DNA from: Streptomyces sp. NBC_00414 | Lineage (GTDB): Bacteria > Actinomycetota > Actinomycetes > Streptomycetales > Streptomycetaceae | DNA length: 64,000 bases | Assembly (NCBI RefSeq): GCF_036038375.1 | Contig: NZ_CP107935.1 | Location: 3,596,001-3,660,000 of the forward strand | Direction: 5' to 3' | Part shown: piece by piece, positions 23,938-32,399 of the stretch | How the letters are laid out: each line of letters starts with the position of its first letter | Position numbering within the stretch: position 1 is the first letter of the stretch | Position numbers and translations under genes: made by a program | Notes under the pieces: model-generated | Seen by the model: only the letters and a program-made list of their open reading frames with translations | Database searches by the model: none | What the model was told of the DNA's origin: nothing

Positions 23938-24620
23938 GCGTGCTCCAGTTCGCTGTCGCCGGCGCCGGCGCTGCTGCCGTCGCGGGTGAGGAGGTATTCG
24001 ACGAGCGCGATCAGCGCGTGGGTGGAGGAGATCCGGTCACGGGCGTCGCACCGTACGAGCGGGGTTTCGGGAAGCAGGTCGAGGGCTTCGCGGATCTCGG
24101 CCAGATCGTGCCTGCCGGTGCCGTCTGTGCCACCGGCTTCGTCGGCGTCGTCGAAGTCGTTGAGGGCGACGGCGTACGGCAGGCCCAGGTCCTCCAGTAC
24201 GCCCATGACGTCGAAGGACTGGCCCAGCCGCCGCGTGTCGGCGAGGACGAGCGCGCCGAGTGCCCCGCGTGTCATGTCCTGCCACAGCTCGGTGAACCGC
24301 TGCTGTCCCGGGGTGCCGAAGAGGTAGAGCACCAGGGAGTCGTTGAGGGTGAGCCGGCCGAAGTCGAGGGCGACCGTGGTGGTCGTCTTGTCCTGCGTGC
24401 CCGCGAGGTCGTCGACGAGCGCGCCGGCCTGGGTCATGACCTCCTCGGTGCGCAGCGGCCGGATCTCGGAGAGCGCGCCGACGAAGGTGGTCTTGCCGAC
24501 CGCGAAGTGCCCCACGATCAGGAGCTTGACGGCGGTCTGCACACCGCTCGCGAGATGGACACCCCCGTGGGGGCCGTCGGGACCGTCGGAGTTGTCGTCA
24601 GAGGCGGGCGCGAAGCCCAT
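23934..24620 (-). CDS. cvnD: Conservon small GTPase (CvnD type)
   Basis: 228 aa from ATG 24620, which has AGGAGG 6 bases upstream. The P-loop is LLIVGHFAVGKTTFVGALSE, then the switch region DKTTTTVALDFGRLTL, switch II LYLFGTPGQQRFTELW, and the base-recognition region VALNDFDDA, where NKxD is replaced by NDFD. Such Ras-like GTPases form the signalling end of conservon complexes at the membrane. It overlaps the DUF742 gene by 23 bases and the P450 gene by 4. Confidence 0.93.
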   Translation of the reverse strand: MGFAPASDDNSDGPDGPHGGVHLASGVQTAVKLLIVGHFAVGKTTFVGALSEIRPLRTEEVMTQAGALVDDLAGTQDKTTTTVALDFGRLTLNDSLVLYLFGTPGQQRFTELWQDMTRGALGALVLADTRRLGQSFDVMGVLEDLGLPYAVALNDFDDADEAGGTDGTGRHDLAEIREALDLLPETPLVRCDARDRISSTHALIALVEYLLTRDGSSAGAGDSELEHA

Positions 24621-24957
24621 CGAGGACCTCCTGGAGGATGCGGGTCTCGGAAGGCCGGGCGGACGGTACGGGGGCACGGGTGACGACATGGCCGCTGTCC
24701 ATGAGGTCGGCGATCAGCACCTTGGTGACGCTGACCGGCAGCGACAGATGGCCGGCCACCTCGGCGACCGACAGCGCGCCGGGCCGGCACAGCTCCATCA
24801 ACGCCCGCTTCTCCGGGCTCAGTCCGGTCAGCGGCAGGTCGTCGGCGGCGATCAGCAGCGTGACCAGGTCCAGGGTGTTGCGGGTCGGGTTGGAGCGGCC
24901 GTCCGTGACGACGTACGGCCGCACCAGTTTCCCTCCGGGTCGCCTGGGCGGTGTCAT
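24598..24957 (-). CDS. cvnC: Conservon DUF742 protein (CvnC type)
   Basis: 119 aa. A winged-helix-like fold with KLVRPYVVTDGR, RALMELCRPGALSVAEVAG, LSLPVSVTKVLIADLMDSG and a final RILQEVLDGLRARL is the standard DUF742 pattern. Its ATG overlaps the roadblock stop (ATGA) and its end overlaps the GTPase start by 23 bases, so all products are made together. Its partners are expected to be the kinase, roadblock and GTPase proteins of this operon. Confidence 0.93.
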   Translation of the reverse strand: MTPPRRPGGKLVRPYVVTDGRSNPTRNTLDLVTLLIAADDLPLTGLSPEKRALMELCRPGALSVAEVAGHLSLPVSVTKVLIADLMDSGHVVTRAPVPSARPSETRILQEVLDGLRARL

Positions 24958-25367
24958 GCCGGGCTGCCGGCGTCCCGACGCGCCGGACTGGTCAGTTCCT
25001 TGCCGAGCCGGTCGACGAGTTTGTGCATGCGGTAGGTGACCGCCTCCATGTCCACGTGTTCGGTGGTGGACACGGCGAGGTAGGCGCCCTCGCCGGCGGC
25101 CACGAGGAAGACGTAGCCGTGCGCGAACTCGATCAGCGTCTGCCGCCAGGGGGTCTGCGGGCTGCCGCAGAACTCGGCCGTGCTGCGGCTGATCGACTGG
25201 ACGCCGGAGAGCCCGGCCGCGAGCCGTTCGGCGTCGTCCCTGCCGATGTCCGCGGAGTGGGCGCGGAGCATGCCGTCGGCCGAGAGCAGGATGGCGTGCC
25301 GCGCCTCAGGGACCTTCAGGACCTCGTCGAGCATCCAGCCCAGTTCGTTGTTCGCGGACTCGATCAT
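24954..25367 (-). CDS. cvnB: Conservon roadblock/LC7 protein (CvnB type)
   Basis: 137 aa from ATG 25367, whose first bases overlap the kinase stop (ATGA). Roadblock fold: LGWMLDEVLKVPEARHAILL, SADGMLRAHSADIGRDDAER, LAAGLSGVQSISRS and GYVFLVAAGEGAYLAVST. In conservons this small protein binds the sensor kinase and the GTPase. Longer readings of this frame into the kinase gene are artefacts. Confidence 0.93.
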   Translation of the reverse strand: MIESANNELGWMLDEVLKVPEARHAILLSADGMLRAHSADIGRDDAERLAAGLSGVQSISRSTAEFCGSPQTPWRQTLIEFAHGYVFLVAAGEGAYLAVSTTEHVDMEAVTYRMHKLVDRLGKELTSPARRDAGSPA

Positions 25368-26746
25368 CCGTGGATGTTCCCTTCGGCTTCGTCGTCTTCG
25401 TGGGGGGTGAAGTCCCGGTCCGCGCGCCCGTGGAGCGTGCCGCGGGCGAACGCGCCCATGCGGCGGGCGCTCTCCTCGGCCGAGCGGACGACGGGGTCCT
25501 CGACGGGTGCGGGTGCGGTCGCGGCCCGCGTCCCGTCGGCCCGCTCGGCCGGTGCCTGCGACCGGCGCCGGCGCTTGGGCAGCCCGCCGGACGTGGTCGC
25601 CTTCCCCGCGACGGCGGCCGGGGTGGAGACGGGGGCGGCGGGGGCGGTCGCGCGGTCGCCCTCGGGGGCCCGGGCGGGCGCCGACGGCGTACGGGTGGAG
25701 GCGGGGGCGGGAGGCGTGGTCACGGGTGGCAGCTCCTCCGCGGGGTCCCGGTGCGTGAGCAGGGCGGACGGCAGGAACACGACGGCGCGGACACCGCCGT
25801 ACGGGGAGCGGGTGTCGGCGGAGACACTGAACCCGTAGCGCGCGGCCAGAACGCCGATGGCGGCGAAGCCGAACTGGGGCGGGTCGTCGAGCCGGGTGAC
25901 GTCCACGGCGTGCCGGCCGGACAGCAGGGCCGCGGCGCGCTCCGTCGCGTGGGCGTCCATGCCGACGCCCGCGTCGTCGATGATCACGCAGGCGCCGTTG
26001 TGCACGGACTGGACGTTGACCTCGACCTTGGTGTTGGGCTGCGAGTGACGGGCCGCGTTGTCGAGCAGTTCGGCGATGGTGAGGACGACCGGCTCGACGG
26101 CCCGGCTCTCCACGGCGATGTCGGCCTGCCCGTGGATCTGGACGCGCCGGTAGTCGCGGATGCGGGAGGTGGCGCCGCGGACGACCTCGATCACCGCGGA
26201 GGTGGAGCGCTGACGGCCGGGCCAGGATCCGCAGAGTACGGCGATGGCCTGGGCGCGGCGGCCGAACTGGGCGTTGGTGTGGTCGATCTCCAGCAGGTCG
26301 CGCAGCACGTCGGGGCGGTCGTGCCGGTCCTGCATGTCGGAGATGGCGACCTGCTGCTCGTTGGCCAGTGCCTGGATCGAGCGCATCGACGCCTTCAGCG
26401 CGGACTTGGCGGACTGGTCGGCGCGGGCCTGCGCGTGCTCGACGGCTCCCTCGAAGCGTTCCAGGACGTGGTCGAGGCACTTCGCGAAGGCGCTTCCGGC
26501 GAGTGTCGCGTCGAGCAGCCCGATGCCGGGGGCCTGCGGCTGGGGCCCGTGGTCCGCCAGCGCCGGCAGGCGTACGGCGACCAGGTGGCGTACCTCCTCC
26601 TCCCGGGTCCGCAGGCCTTCGGTCAGCTCGGCGTCGCGGCGGCGCAGCCGCGCGGTGATGCCGCGTTGGCGCACCAGCAGCACGGTGACGGCGAGCAGCG
26701 CGACGGCCACGCACCAGAGCACCGCCTCCGGTATCTGTTCCTTCAT
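25364..26746 (-). CDS. cvnA: Conservon sensor kinase-like protein (CvnA type)
   Basis: 460 aa from ATG 26746 with GAGGACTTC before it; upstream in-frame residues look non-coding. One N-terminal membrane helix (PEAVLWCVAVALLAVTVLLV) is followed by a coiled region (ITARLRRRDAELTEGLRTRE), a dimerisation helix region without a clear His-box, and a GHKL ATPase domain with ELLDNAARHSQPNTKVEV (N box) and IIDDAGVGMDAHA (G1 box). The C-terminus is a long Pro/Ala-rich tail. It is the first gene of this five-gene unit. The 366 bases upstream (26747-27112) hold a purine-rich run and the divergent promoters; I see no gene there. Confidence 0.9.
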   Translation of the reverse strand: MKEQIPEAVLWCVAVALLAVTVLLVRQRGITARLRRRDAELTEGLRTREEEVRHLVAVRLPALADHGPQPQAPGIGLLDATLAGSAFAKCLDHVLERFEGAVEHAQARADQSAKSALKASMRSIQALANEQQVAISDMQDRHDRPDVLRDLLEIDHTNAQFGRRAQAIAVLCGSWPGRQRSTSAVIEVVRGATSRIRDYRRVQIHGQADIAVESRAVEPVVLTIAELLDNAARHSQPNTKVEVNVQSVHNGACVIIDDAGVGMDAHATERAAALLSGRHAVDVTRLDDPPQFGFAAIGVLAARYGFSVSADTRSPYGGVRAVVFLPSALLTHRDPAEELPPVTTPPAPASTRTPSAPARAPEGDRATAPAAPVSTPAAVAGKATTSGGLPKRRRRSQAPAERADGTRAATAPAPVEDPVVRSAEESARRMGAFARGTLHGRADRDFTPHEDDEAEGNIHG

Positions 26747-27112
26747 GAAGTCCTCAAGTGCGGGGGGAGTCGACGGGAAGGGATCAGGGGAGAGATGGGG
26801 AGCGGAACGGGTGGGGTGGGGACGGGGCGCGGGGACGGGGTGCGCGGCGCCCGACGGTACTAGCGAGCCGGAGTGCGTACTTTTCCGCGCGCGCAAGGAA
26901 GTTGTCCTCAGACGCACCACGCGCAACCGCGCATGCCTGCCGTCACACACGTCCTGACGGCATCCGCCTGTGCGCATTCCGCACACGTTTCGTCCGCGCG
27001 TTACGGAAACAGATTGTGTGCTCTACGCTTACCGCCTGTAACTGCCGTTGACCGCAGGCCGGACGAGCGGGGCGGGGGCAACGGCCGGGGCTTTCTGGGC
27101 GGAGGAAGCGCA

Positions 27113-28069
27113 TTGCCCGCGGGAACCTACATCGTGGAGTCGCAGACGACCCGTGAGGTGGAGCCGCTTGAGCGGATCGACTTCTGGAGCGAGCACATCG
27201 GGTCGGTCCAGCCCCGGATGGGGTACAGATACGCGCGTACCGACAACTTCCGCGGTGAGACGGTCCGTCAGTGCACCGATGTCTACCAACTGGTCAAGTT
27301 CCGGTCGGACGAGATCGAGTACAGCCGGACCCCGCATCAGGTGCGCCAGGATCCCGACGAGGACTACCGCCTGCTGTTCCCGCTGACCGGGGAGATCGTG
27401 CTGCGGCAGGACGGCCGGGAGGCTCGGCTGACGCCGGGGCAGGGGACCCTGCTGACCTTCGGGGAGCCCTTCGAGTGCCTTCAGGACGCGTCCACGCGGG
27501 CGTTCATCTTCACCATCCCGGCCCGTGAGCTGGACGGTCCGCTGCACCGGAAGTCCCCGCTGGTCACCGCGCTGGATCTGAGTACGGGGCTGGGGCGTGT
27601 GGTGGGTTCCATGCTGAACGACCTGCACGAGGAGCGGGAGACGCTCAGCGATCCCCAGTTCAACGCCGTCTCCGACCGCATAGTCGAGTTGCTGTGCATG
27701 CTCGCCGTCGGGGACGACCGGCCGGACGCGCCCGGGCATCTGACCGAGGTCGAGGCGGTGGTCCGCCGGTACGTGCGCGAGCACGCGGCCGAGCCCGGCT
27801 TGACCGGTACCTCCATGGCGCGGGCGCTCGGGTGGTCGCTGCGGCAGATCCAGCTGGCGCTTCAGCGGGTGGGCACGACGCCGCGGGAGCTGATCCGTGA
27901 GGAGCGGTTGCGGTTGGTGCGGGACCGGTTGCAGTGCGGGGAGTGTGAGCACATGACGATCACGGATCTCGCGTACGCGTCGGGGTTCTCGTCGGCGAGT
28001 GCGCTGAGCACGGCGTTTCGGCAGCGGTTCGGGGTGAGTCCTCGGGAGATGCGGGCCGGGGCGCGGTGA
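27113..28069 (+). CDS. AraC-family transcriptional regulator
   Basis: 318 aa from TTG 27113, chosen for GGAGGA 6 bases upstream and because the conserved part begins there. The N-terminal domain (EPLERIDFWSEHIG ... RLLFPLTGEIVLRQDGREAR) matches the AraC-binding-like family. The C-terminus holds the two helix-turn-helix units: GTSMARALGWSLRQIQLALQ and ITDLAYASGFSSASALSTAF, ending QRFGVSPREMRAG. It is divergent from the conservon kinase gene and may respond to the same signal; its targets are unknown. Confidence 0.9.
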   Translation: MPAGTYIVESQTTREVEPLERIDFWSEHIGSVQPRMGYRYARTDNFRGETVRQCTDVYQLVKFRSDEIEYSRTPHQVRQDPDEDYRLLFPLTGEIVLRQDGREARLTPGQGTLLTFGEPFECLQDASTRAFIFTIPARELDGPLHRKSPLVTALDLSTGLGRVVGSMLNDLHEERETLSDPQFNAVSDRIVELLCMLAVGDDRPDAPGHLTEVEAVVRRYVREHAAEPGLTGTSMARALGWSLRQIQLALQRVGTTPRELIREERLRLVRDRLQCGECEHMTITDLAYASGFSSASALSTAFRQRFGVSPREMRAGAR

Positions 28070-28124
28070 CGGCCTCCGCCCCGGCGAGGCCTTCAGCCCA
28101 CCGCCCCCCGGCCGGAGGCCGTTC

Positions 28125-28665
28125 GCGCAGTTCCCCGCGCCCCTTCAGCCCGTCGGTCGGCTGCCGGCCGGTGGGCCGTTCGCGCCGTTCCCCGCGCCCC
28201 TTCAAGGCCATGGGCCCTCAGCCCGTCGGTCGGCTGCCGGATGGTGGGGCCGCTCGCGCAGTTCCTCGCGCCCCTTCAAGGCCATGGGGCCCTCAGCCCG
28301 TCGGTCGACCCCCGGCCGGTGGGGGCGTTCGCGCAGTTCCTCGCGCCCCTTCAAGGCCATGGGGCCCTCAGCCCGTCGGTCGGCCCCCGGCCGGTGGGGG
28401 CGTTCGCGCAGTTCCTCGCGCCCCTATAGCTCGTCGGTCGGGTGCCGGGCGGTTGGGGCTGGGCGCGCCGTTCCCCGCGCCCCTTTGGGGCGGGGGTCCG
28501 CCTAGGGGCGCGGGGAACGGCGCAGTCTTTTGGCCTTCGGGGGCGCGGGGAACGGCGCAGTCCCTTCGCTCTTAGGGGCGCGGGGAACGGCGCAGTCCCT
28601 TCGCTCTTAGGGGCGCGGGGAACGGCGCAGTCTCTTCGCTCTTAGGGGCGCGGGGAACGGCGCGG
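28125..28665. repeat. Two opposed tandem arrays of the TTCCCCGCGCCCCT repeat (75-bp and 35-bp periods)
   Basis: Between the convergent AraC and ku genes. The left array has copies starting at about 28125, 28182, 28256, 28331 and 28406; the last three are spaced exactly 75 bases apart and near identical. The right array carries the inverted core at 28504, 28540, 28574, 28609 and 28644, spaced 34-36 bases. The inward-facing copies at 28465-28484 and 28504-28523 form a perfect 20-bp stem. No real gene is visible in the stretch. Confidence 0.9.
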
Positions 28666-28692
28666 GCCGCCCCCGCCCGGCTGTGGGTGGGA

Positions 28693-29748
28693 TCAGGCTG
28701 AGGCTCGTTTTCTGGCGGGTGTCTTCTTGGGGGCGGACTTCTTCGCATCGGCTCCCGCCACCGACTTGGCCGAGGCCTTCTTCGCCGAGGCCTTCTTCGC
28801 CGAGGCCCCCGCAGCCGTCGTCTTCGCCGCGGTCGACTTCTTCCGCGAAGCCGGCTTGGGGGCACTCGCCGCCGTCTTGGCCGTCTTGGCCGTCTTGCGC
28901 GCCGCACCCTTGCGAAGGGGCTTCACCTCGGCCTCGCCCCCGCCGGAGTCGGAGCCCTCGCCCCGGGCGACCCGCGCCTGCCGCACGCTGTTCTCCAGCG
29001 CCGACATCAGGTCGATGACCTTCCCACCGGACTTCTCGGCGGAGGGAGCGGACGGCGCCTCCTCCCCGGAGGCCTTCGCCGCGATCATCTCCTCCACCGC
29101 CTCTCGGTAGTCGTCGTGCAGCTCGGCGAGATCGACCTCCCCGAGCGTGTCCATCAACGCGTCGGCCAGGTCGAGCTCCTTGTCCCGGACGGTGACACTC
29201 GTGTCCGGGGCGACACTCTCCGGCGCCCGGATCTCGTCCGGCCAGAGCAGCCCGTGCATGGCGATGACGTCGTCGACGACCCGCAGCATGCCCAGCCGCT
29301 CCCGCCCGCGCAGCGCGAACTTCGCGATGGCGACCTTCTGGCTGCGCTTCAGCGCCTCCCGAAGCAGGGTGTACGGCTTGGCGGCAGGCACTCCGTTCGC
29401 CGACAGGTAGTACGCCGTGTCCATCTGGAGCGGGTCGATCCGGTCGGCCGGCACGAAGGCGACGATCTCGATGGTCCGGGCGGTCGGGATCGGCAGGGAG
29501 GCCAGGTCCTCGTCCGTGATGGGGATCATCGTGCCGTCCGCGTCCTCGTACGCCTTGCCGATCTCCGACGACGTCACCTCGCGCTCCTCCACCTCGCACA
29601 CCTTGCGGTAGCGGATACGGCCACCGTCCTCGGTGTGGATCTGGCGGAAGGAGATCGAGTGGTTCTCCGTGGCGTTCACCAGCTTGATCGGGATGCTGAC
29701 CAGGCCGAAGGAGATGGCACCGTTCCAAATGGATCTCACGTTCGACAC
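28693..29748 (-). CDS. ku: Ku protein, non-homologous end joining
   Basis: 351 aa. The Ku core spans residues about 1-255: SIWNGAISFGLVSIPIKLVN at the N-terminus, then HTEDGGRIRYRKVCEVE, PADRIDPLQMDTAYYL, KFALRGRERLGMLR. Bacterial Ku homodimers bind DNA ends and recruit LigD. The last about 80 residues are a Lys/Ala-rich tail with repeated AKK and KKAS units, as in other actinomycete Ku proteins, likely a second DNA-binding arm. The gene is divergent from the LigD polymerase gene with 72 bases between, a shared promoter region. Confidence 0.96.
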   Translation of the reverse strand: MSNVRSIWNGAISFGLVSIPIKLVNATENHSISFRQIHTEDGGRIRYRKVCEVEEREVTSSEIGKAYEDADGTMIPITDEDLASLPIPTARTIEIVAFVPADRIDPLQMDTAYYLSANGVPAAKPYTLLREALKRSQKVAIAKFALRGRERLGMLRVVDDVIAMHGLLWPDEIRAPESVAPDTSVTVRDKELDLADALMDTLGEVDLAELHDDYREAVEEMIAAKASGEEAPSAPSAEKSGGKVIDLMSALENSVRQARVARGEGSDSGGGEAEVKPLRKGAARKTAKTAKTAASAPKPASRKKSTAAKTTAAGASAKKASAKKASAKSVAGADAKKSAPKKTPARKRASA

Positions 29749-29820
29749 CCTTCAGGTAGCTTCCACCCGTTCCCCGACCGGACCGGCCATTTCTGACTGA
29801 ATACGTGGGATTGTCATCTT

Positions 29821-30702
29821 ATGACGCCAATCACTGAGGTGGCCGGGCGAAGGGTGACCCTGAGCAACCTGGACAAGGTGCTCCACCCGGCGACGGGCTT
29901 CACCAAGGGCGAGCTGCTGCACTACTACGCGACGGCCGCGGAGGCGCTGCTCCCCCATCTCCGCGACCGGCCGGTCTCCTTCCTGCGCTATCCCGACGGT
30001 CCGGACGGCCAGGTCTTCTTCACCAAGAACGTCCCGCCCGGTACGCCCGACTGGGTCGGCACGACGGAGGTCCCCCGTTCGGAGGGCCCGGCCCGCATGG
30101 TCCTGGTCCAGGACCTGCCCTCCCTGATGTGGGCGGCGAACCTGGTCACCGAGTTCCACACCCCGCAGTGGCGGGCGGACGCCCCGGATCTCGCCGACCG
30201 GCTGGTCCTCGACCTGGATCCCGGCGCACCGGCCACGATCGTGGAGTGCTGCCGGGTGGCCGTATGGCTGCGCGACCGTCTGGCGGCGGACGGCCTGACC
30301 GCGTACGCGAAGACCTCCGGCTCCAAGGGCCTGCATCTGCTGGCCGCCCTGGAGCCCACTCCCTCCGCCGACGTATCCGCCTACGCCAAGGCCCTCGCCG
30401 TGGAGGCCCAGGCGGACCTTCCCGGCCTGGTCATCCACCGCATGACCCGCAGCCTGCGCCCCGCCAAGGTCTTCGTCGACTTCAGCCAGAACGCCGCCCG
30501 CAAGACCACGGCCGCCCCGTACACGCTCAGGGCCCGCCGGTCCCCCACGGTCTCCACCCCGGTCACCTGGGACGAGGTCGAGTCGTGTGCCGCCCCTGCC
30601 GAACTGGCCTTCCTTGCCGAGGACATCGCGCCTCGCCTGGAGCGCCACGGCGATCTGCTGGAGCCGTTGTTCGACACCGGACGGGCGGGGTCACTGCCCT
30701 AG
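29821..30702 (+). CDS. ligD: LigD-type DNA polymerase (NHEJ polymerase domain)
   Basis: 293 aa, a stand-alone polymerase domain of the archaeo-eukaryotic primase type. TLSNLDKVLHPATGFTKGEL at the N-terminus, catalytic acids in LVLDLDPG, the SGSKGLHL nucleotide-binding loop, and the third Asp in KVFVDFSQN followed by RARRSPTVSTPVTWDEV are all present, so it should be active. The ligase and phosphoesterase domains of full-length LigD are absent, as is common in Streptomyces, where they are on separate genes. ATG 29821 lacks a clear ribosome site and may be read from a short leader. Divergent from ku. Confidence 0.94.
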   Translation: MTPITEVAGRRVTLSNLDKVLHPATGFTKGELLHYYATAAEALLPHLRDRPVSFLRYPDGPDGQVFFTKNVPPGTPDWVGTTEVPRSEGPARMVLVQDLPSLMWAANLVTEFHTPQWRADAPDLADRLVLDLDPGAPATIVECCRVAVWLRDRLAADGLTAYAKTSGSKGLHLLAALEPTPSADVSAYAKALAVEAQADLPGLVIHRMTRSLRPAKVFVDFSQNAARKTTAAPYTLRARRSPTVSTPVTWDEVESCAAPAELAFLAEDIAPRLERHGDLLEPLFDTGRAGSLP

Positions 30703-30825
30703 CGCTGCACGGGAGGCACGGTGACGCACCCGCGGGCCGGTGAGGGCTGGGCGCGCCCCGCGGCGGAGCCGCGACAGGTCACAGCCCCGCACCCCTCCGG
30801 GGCGCCCCCACGGCTGAGCGGGGCC

Positions 30826-31629
30826 TCAGATGCGTACCCATGTCCCCCGGTCGCGGGCCACCGCGTGCAGTGCTTCGACGTCCGCCGGCTTGAGGACGCC
30901 TCCCGATCGGGCCAGGGACGTGACATCGGTGTCCAGCAGGACGCGCATCTCACGCAGTGGTGCCGTCACCGACACGTCCTTGGGACCGAAGAGGGCCAGT
31001 ACGGGGCGCACCTCGGCGGTCAGGGCGTACGAGGCGCGGTCCGCGTCGGCACGGATCTGCCGCAGCAGCGGGCGGGCCTCCCGGCGCCCCACCGTGACCA
31101 TCGGATCGGCGACGAGAACGCGCTGCTTACGGGCATACAGCGTGTGCACGGCGAACAGGCCTCCCGGGCCGACCACCAGGTGGTGGACACGGTCCCCGCC
31201 GGGCAGGGGTACCGAATGGAGGGTGTGCCACCCCGCTCCCTCCAGCCGGTCCAAGGCCTCGCCCACCGCGAGTTCCGCCGCGAGGGCGTGCCGCCTGGGA
31301 TCCACCCGCATCCGCCGCTGCGGGCCCGGCTCGTGGTCGAGCACGCTCTGCAGGGCCTCTCCGGGCCGGTTCGGCGCGAGGTCGTCGTCCGGGTGCAGCG
31401 ACAGCCGCGCGAGTTCGGCGGGGGTCGGCACCGGCGGCGGTCCGATCGTCACCGTTCCGGTCAGGAAAGGTCCGAGCACATCGAGCACGTCCTCGCGGCG
31501 CTCCTCGCTGAGCAGATTGACCCGGGCGGCCTCCCTGTCGTACCAGGCGACGTTCCTGCCGTCCGTACGGCAGACGTACAGCCGTTCCTGACCGTGCCGC
31601 CAGGTCGGTATGACGCGCAGTCCGTTCAT
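30826..31629 (-). CDS. NERD (nuclease-related) domain protein
   Basis: 267 aa. The C-terminal half has the NERD pattern: AVGEALDRLEGAGWHTLHSV, PGGDRVHHLVVGPGGLFAVH, then LLRQIRADADRASYAL, with the acidic and Glu/Lys elements of a restriction-endonuclease-like fold partly recognisable. The N-terminal part (WRHGQERLYVCRTDGRNVAW, YDREAARVNLL) reads like a separate small domain. Many actinomycete NERD proteins are of unknown role in DNA processing. It follows the NHEJ pair tail to tail; whether it works with them is open. Confidence 0.8.
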   Translation of the reverse strand: MNGLRVIPTWRHGQERLYVCRTDGRNVAWYDREAARVNLLSEERREDVLDVLGPFLTGTVTIGPPPVPTPAELARLSLHPDDDLAPNRPGEALQSVLDHEPGPQRRMRVDPRRHALAAELAVGEALDRLEGAGWHTLHSVPLPGGDRVHHLVVGPGGLFAVHTLYARKQRVLVADPMVTVGRREARPLLRQIRADADRASYALTAEVRPVLALFGPKDVSVTAPLREMRVLLDTDVTSLARSGGVLKPADVEALHAVARDRGTWVRI

Positions 31630-31719
31630 GCACCATCACCCCTCGACCATGGGAACAGGCGGGGTGCTCCAGGGGCAAGAAGCCGGTTACCTTTAGGGGC
31701 AGTTGAGGGGGAGGCGCCG

Positions 31720-32226
31720 TTGCGGGCTCGCAGGAAGCAACCCGATGTGCCGGCCCCGGACAGCCCGTGGAGCGAGATAGTGCCCGGCCTGTGGATGGGC
31801 GGTCACGAGTTCACGGGCCGGTCGGGTGAACCGGAATTCGCCGTCGTGCACGATGAGTTCGACCTGGTGCTGACCCTGCTCCGACTACCCGGCCACGGCC
31901 CCGACACAGGCGTGGAGCACCATGTGTGGGCCATCCCGGACGGCCCGCTGGACGGCACCCAGCTCGCGGGCGTGATCCGGCTCGCCCGGGCCACCGAAGA
32001 GGCGCTCGACAGCGGCCGGCGCGTACTGGTCCGCTGCTATCACGGCTACAACCGCTCGGGGCTGGTCGTCGCGCACGCCCTGGTTCTCGCGGGTTACACG
32101 GCCGACGAGGCGATCCGGCTGATCCGCTCGCGCCGTTCCCCGTGGGCCCTGCACAACGAGCTGTTCGTGAAGTACCTGCAGACGGGACTGGCCACGGCCC
32201 GGCTCCTGGAGGAGCTCACCGAGTAG
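31720..32226 (+). CDS. Dual-specificity phosphatase-like protein
   Basis: 168 aa from TTG 31720, which has GGGGGAGG 6 bases upstream; an open frame continues much further upstream but is the shadow of the NERD gene. The tyrosine-phosphatase signature is RCYHGYNRSGLVVAHAL (CX5R, Cys about 109, Arg about 115), with IPDGPLDGTQLAGVIRL before it supplying the general-acid loop (WAIPD). So it probably dephosphorylates proteins or small molecules. It lies alone between the NERD gene and a lipoprotein gene. Confidence 0.85.
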   Translation: MRARRKQPDVPAPDSPWSEIVPGLWMGGHEFTGRSGEPEFAVVHDEFDLVLTLLRLPGHGPDTGVEHHVWAIPDGPLDGTQLAGVIRLARATEEALDSGRRVLVRCYHGYNRSGLVVAHALVLAGYTADEAIRLIRSRRSPWALHNELFVKYLQTGLATARLLEELTE

Positions 32227-32399
32227 CCCGGGTCGCTCGGCCCGCCGACCCGTCCGGCCCGCCCGGCGAACAAAAAGGACTTTCGCGCGGATAACGCGAA
32301 TATGGTGTCCGGGACAGCAGGGTCGGCCGGCCATGCGTGGCACCACGACGGTCGACGCCCGTCCCGCACCGGGCGGGCCGGCCCCGACGCAGGAGCGCA

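Noticed and set aside
24954..26714. A 586-residue minus-strand frame with a long Arg/Pro-rich N-terminal part
   Set aside because: Only the last 137 residues form a roadblock protein, with its own ATG at 25367; the rest is the kinase gene read in another frame.
28081..28645. Plus-strand frames with repeated 'QFLAPLQGHGALSPSV' units, resembling a repeat protein
   Set aside because: They are translations of the intergenic 75-bp repeats; no ribosome site and no homology expected.
30721..31719. The plus-strand frame continuing far upstream of the phosphatase
   Set aside because: It lies opposite the NERD gene on the other strand; the phosphatase has its own ribosome site and TTG start at 31720.
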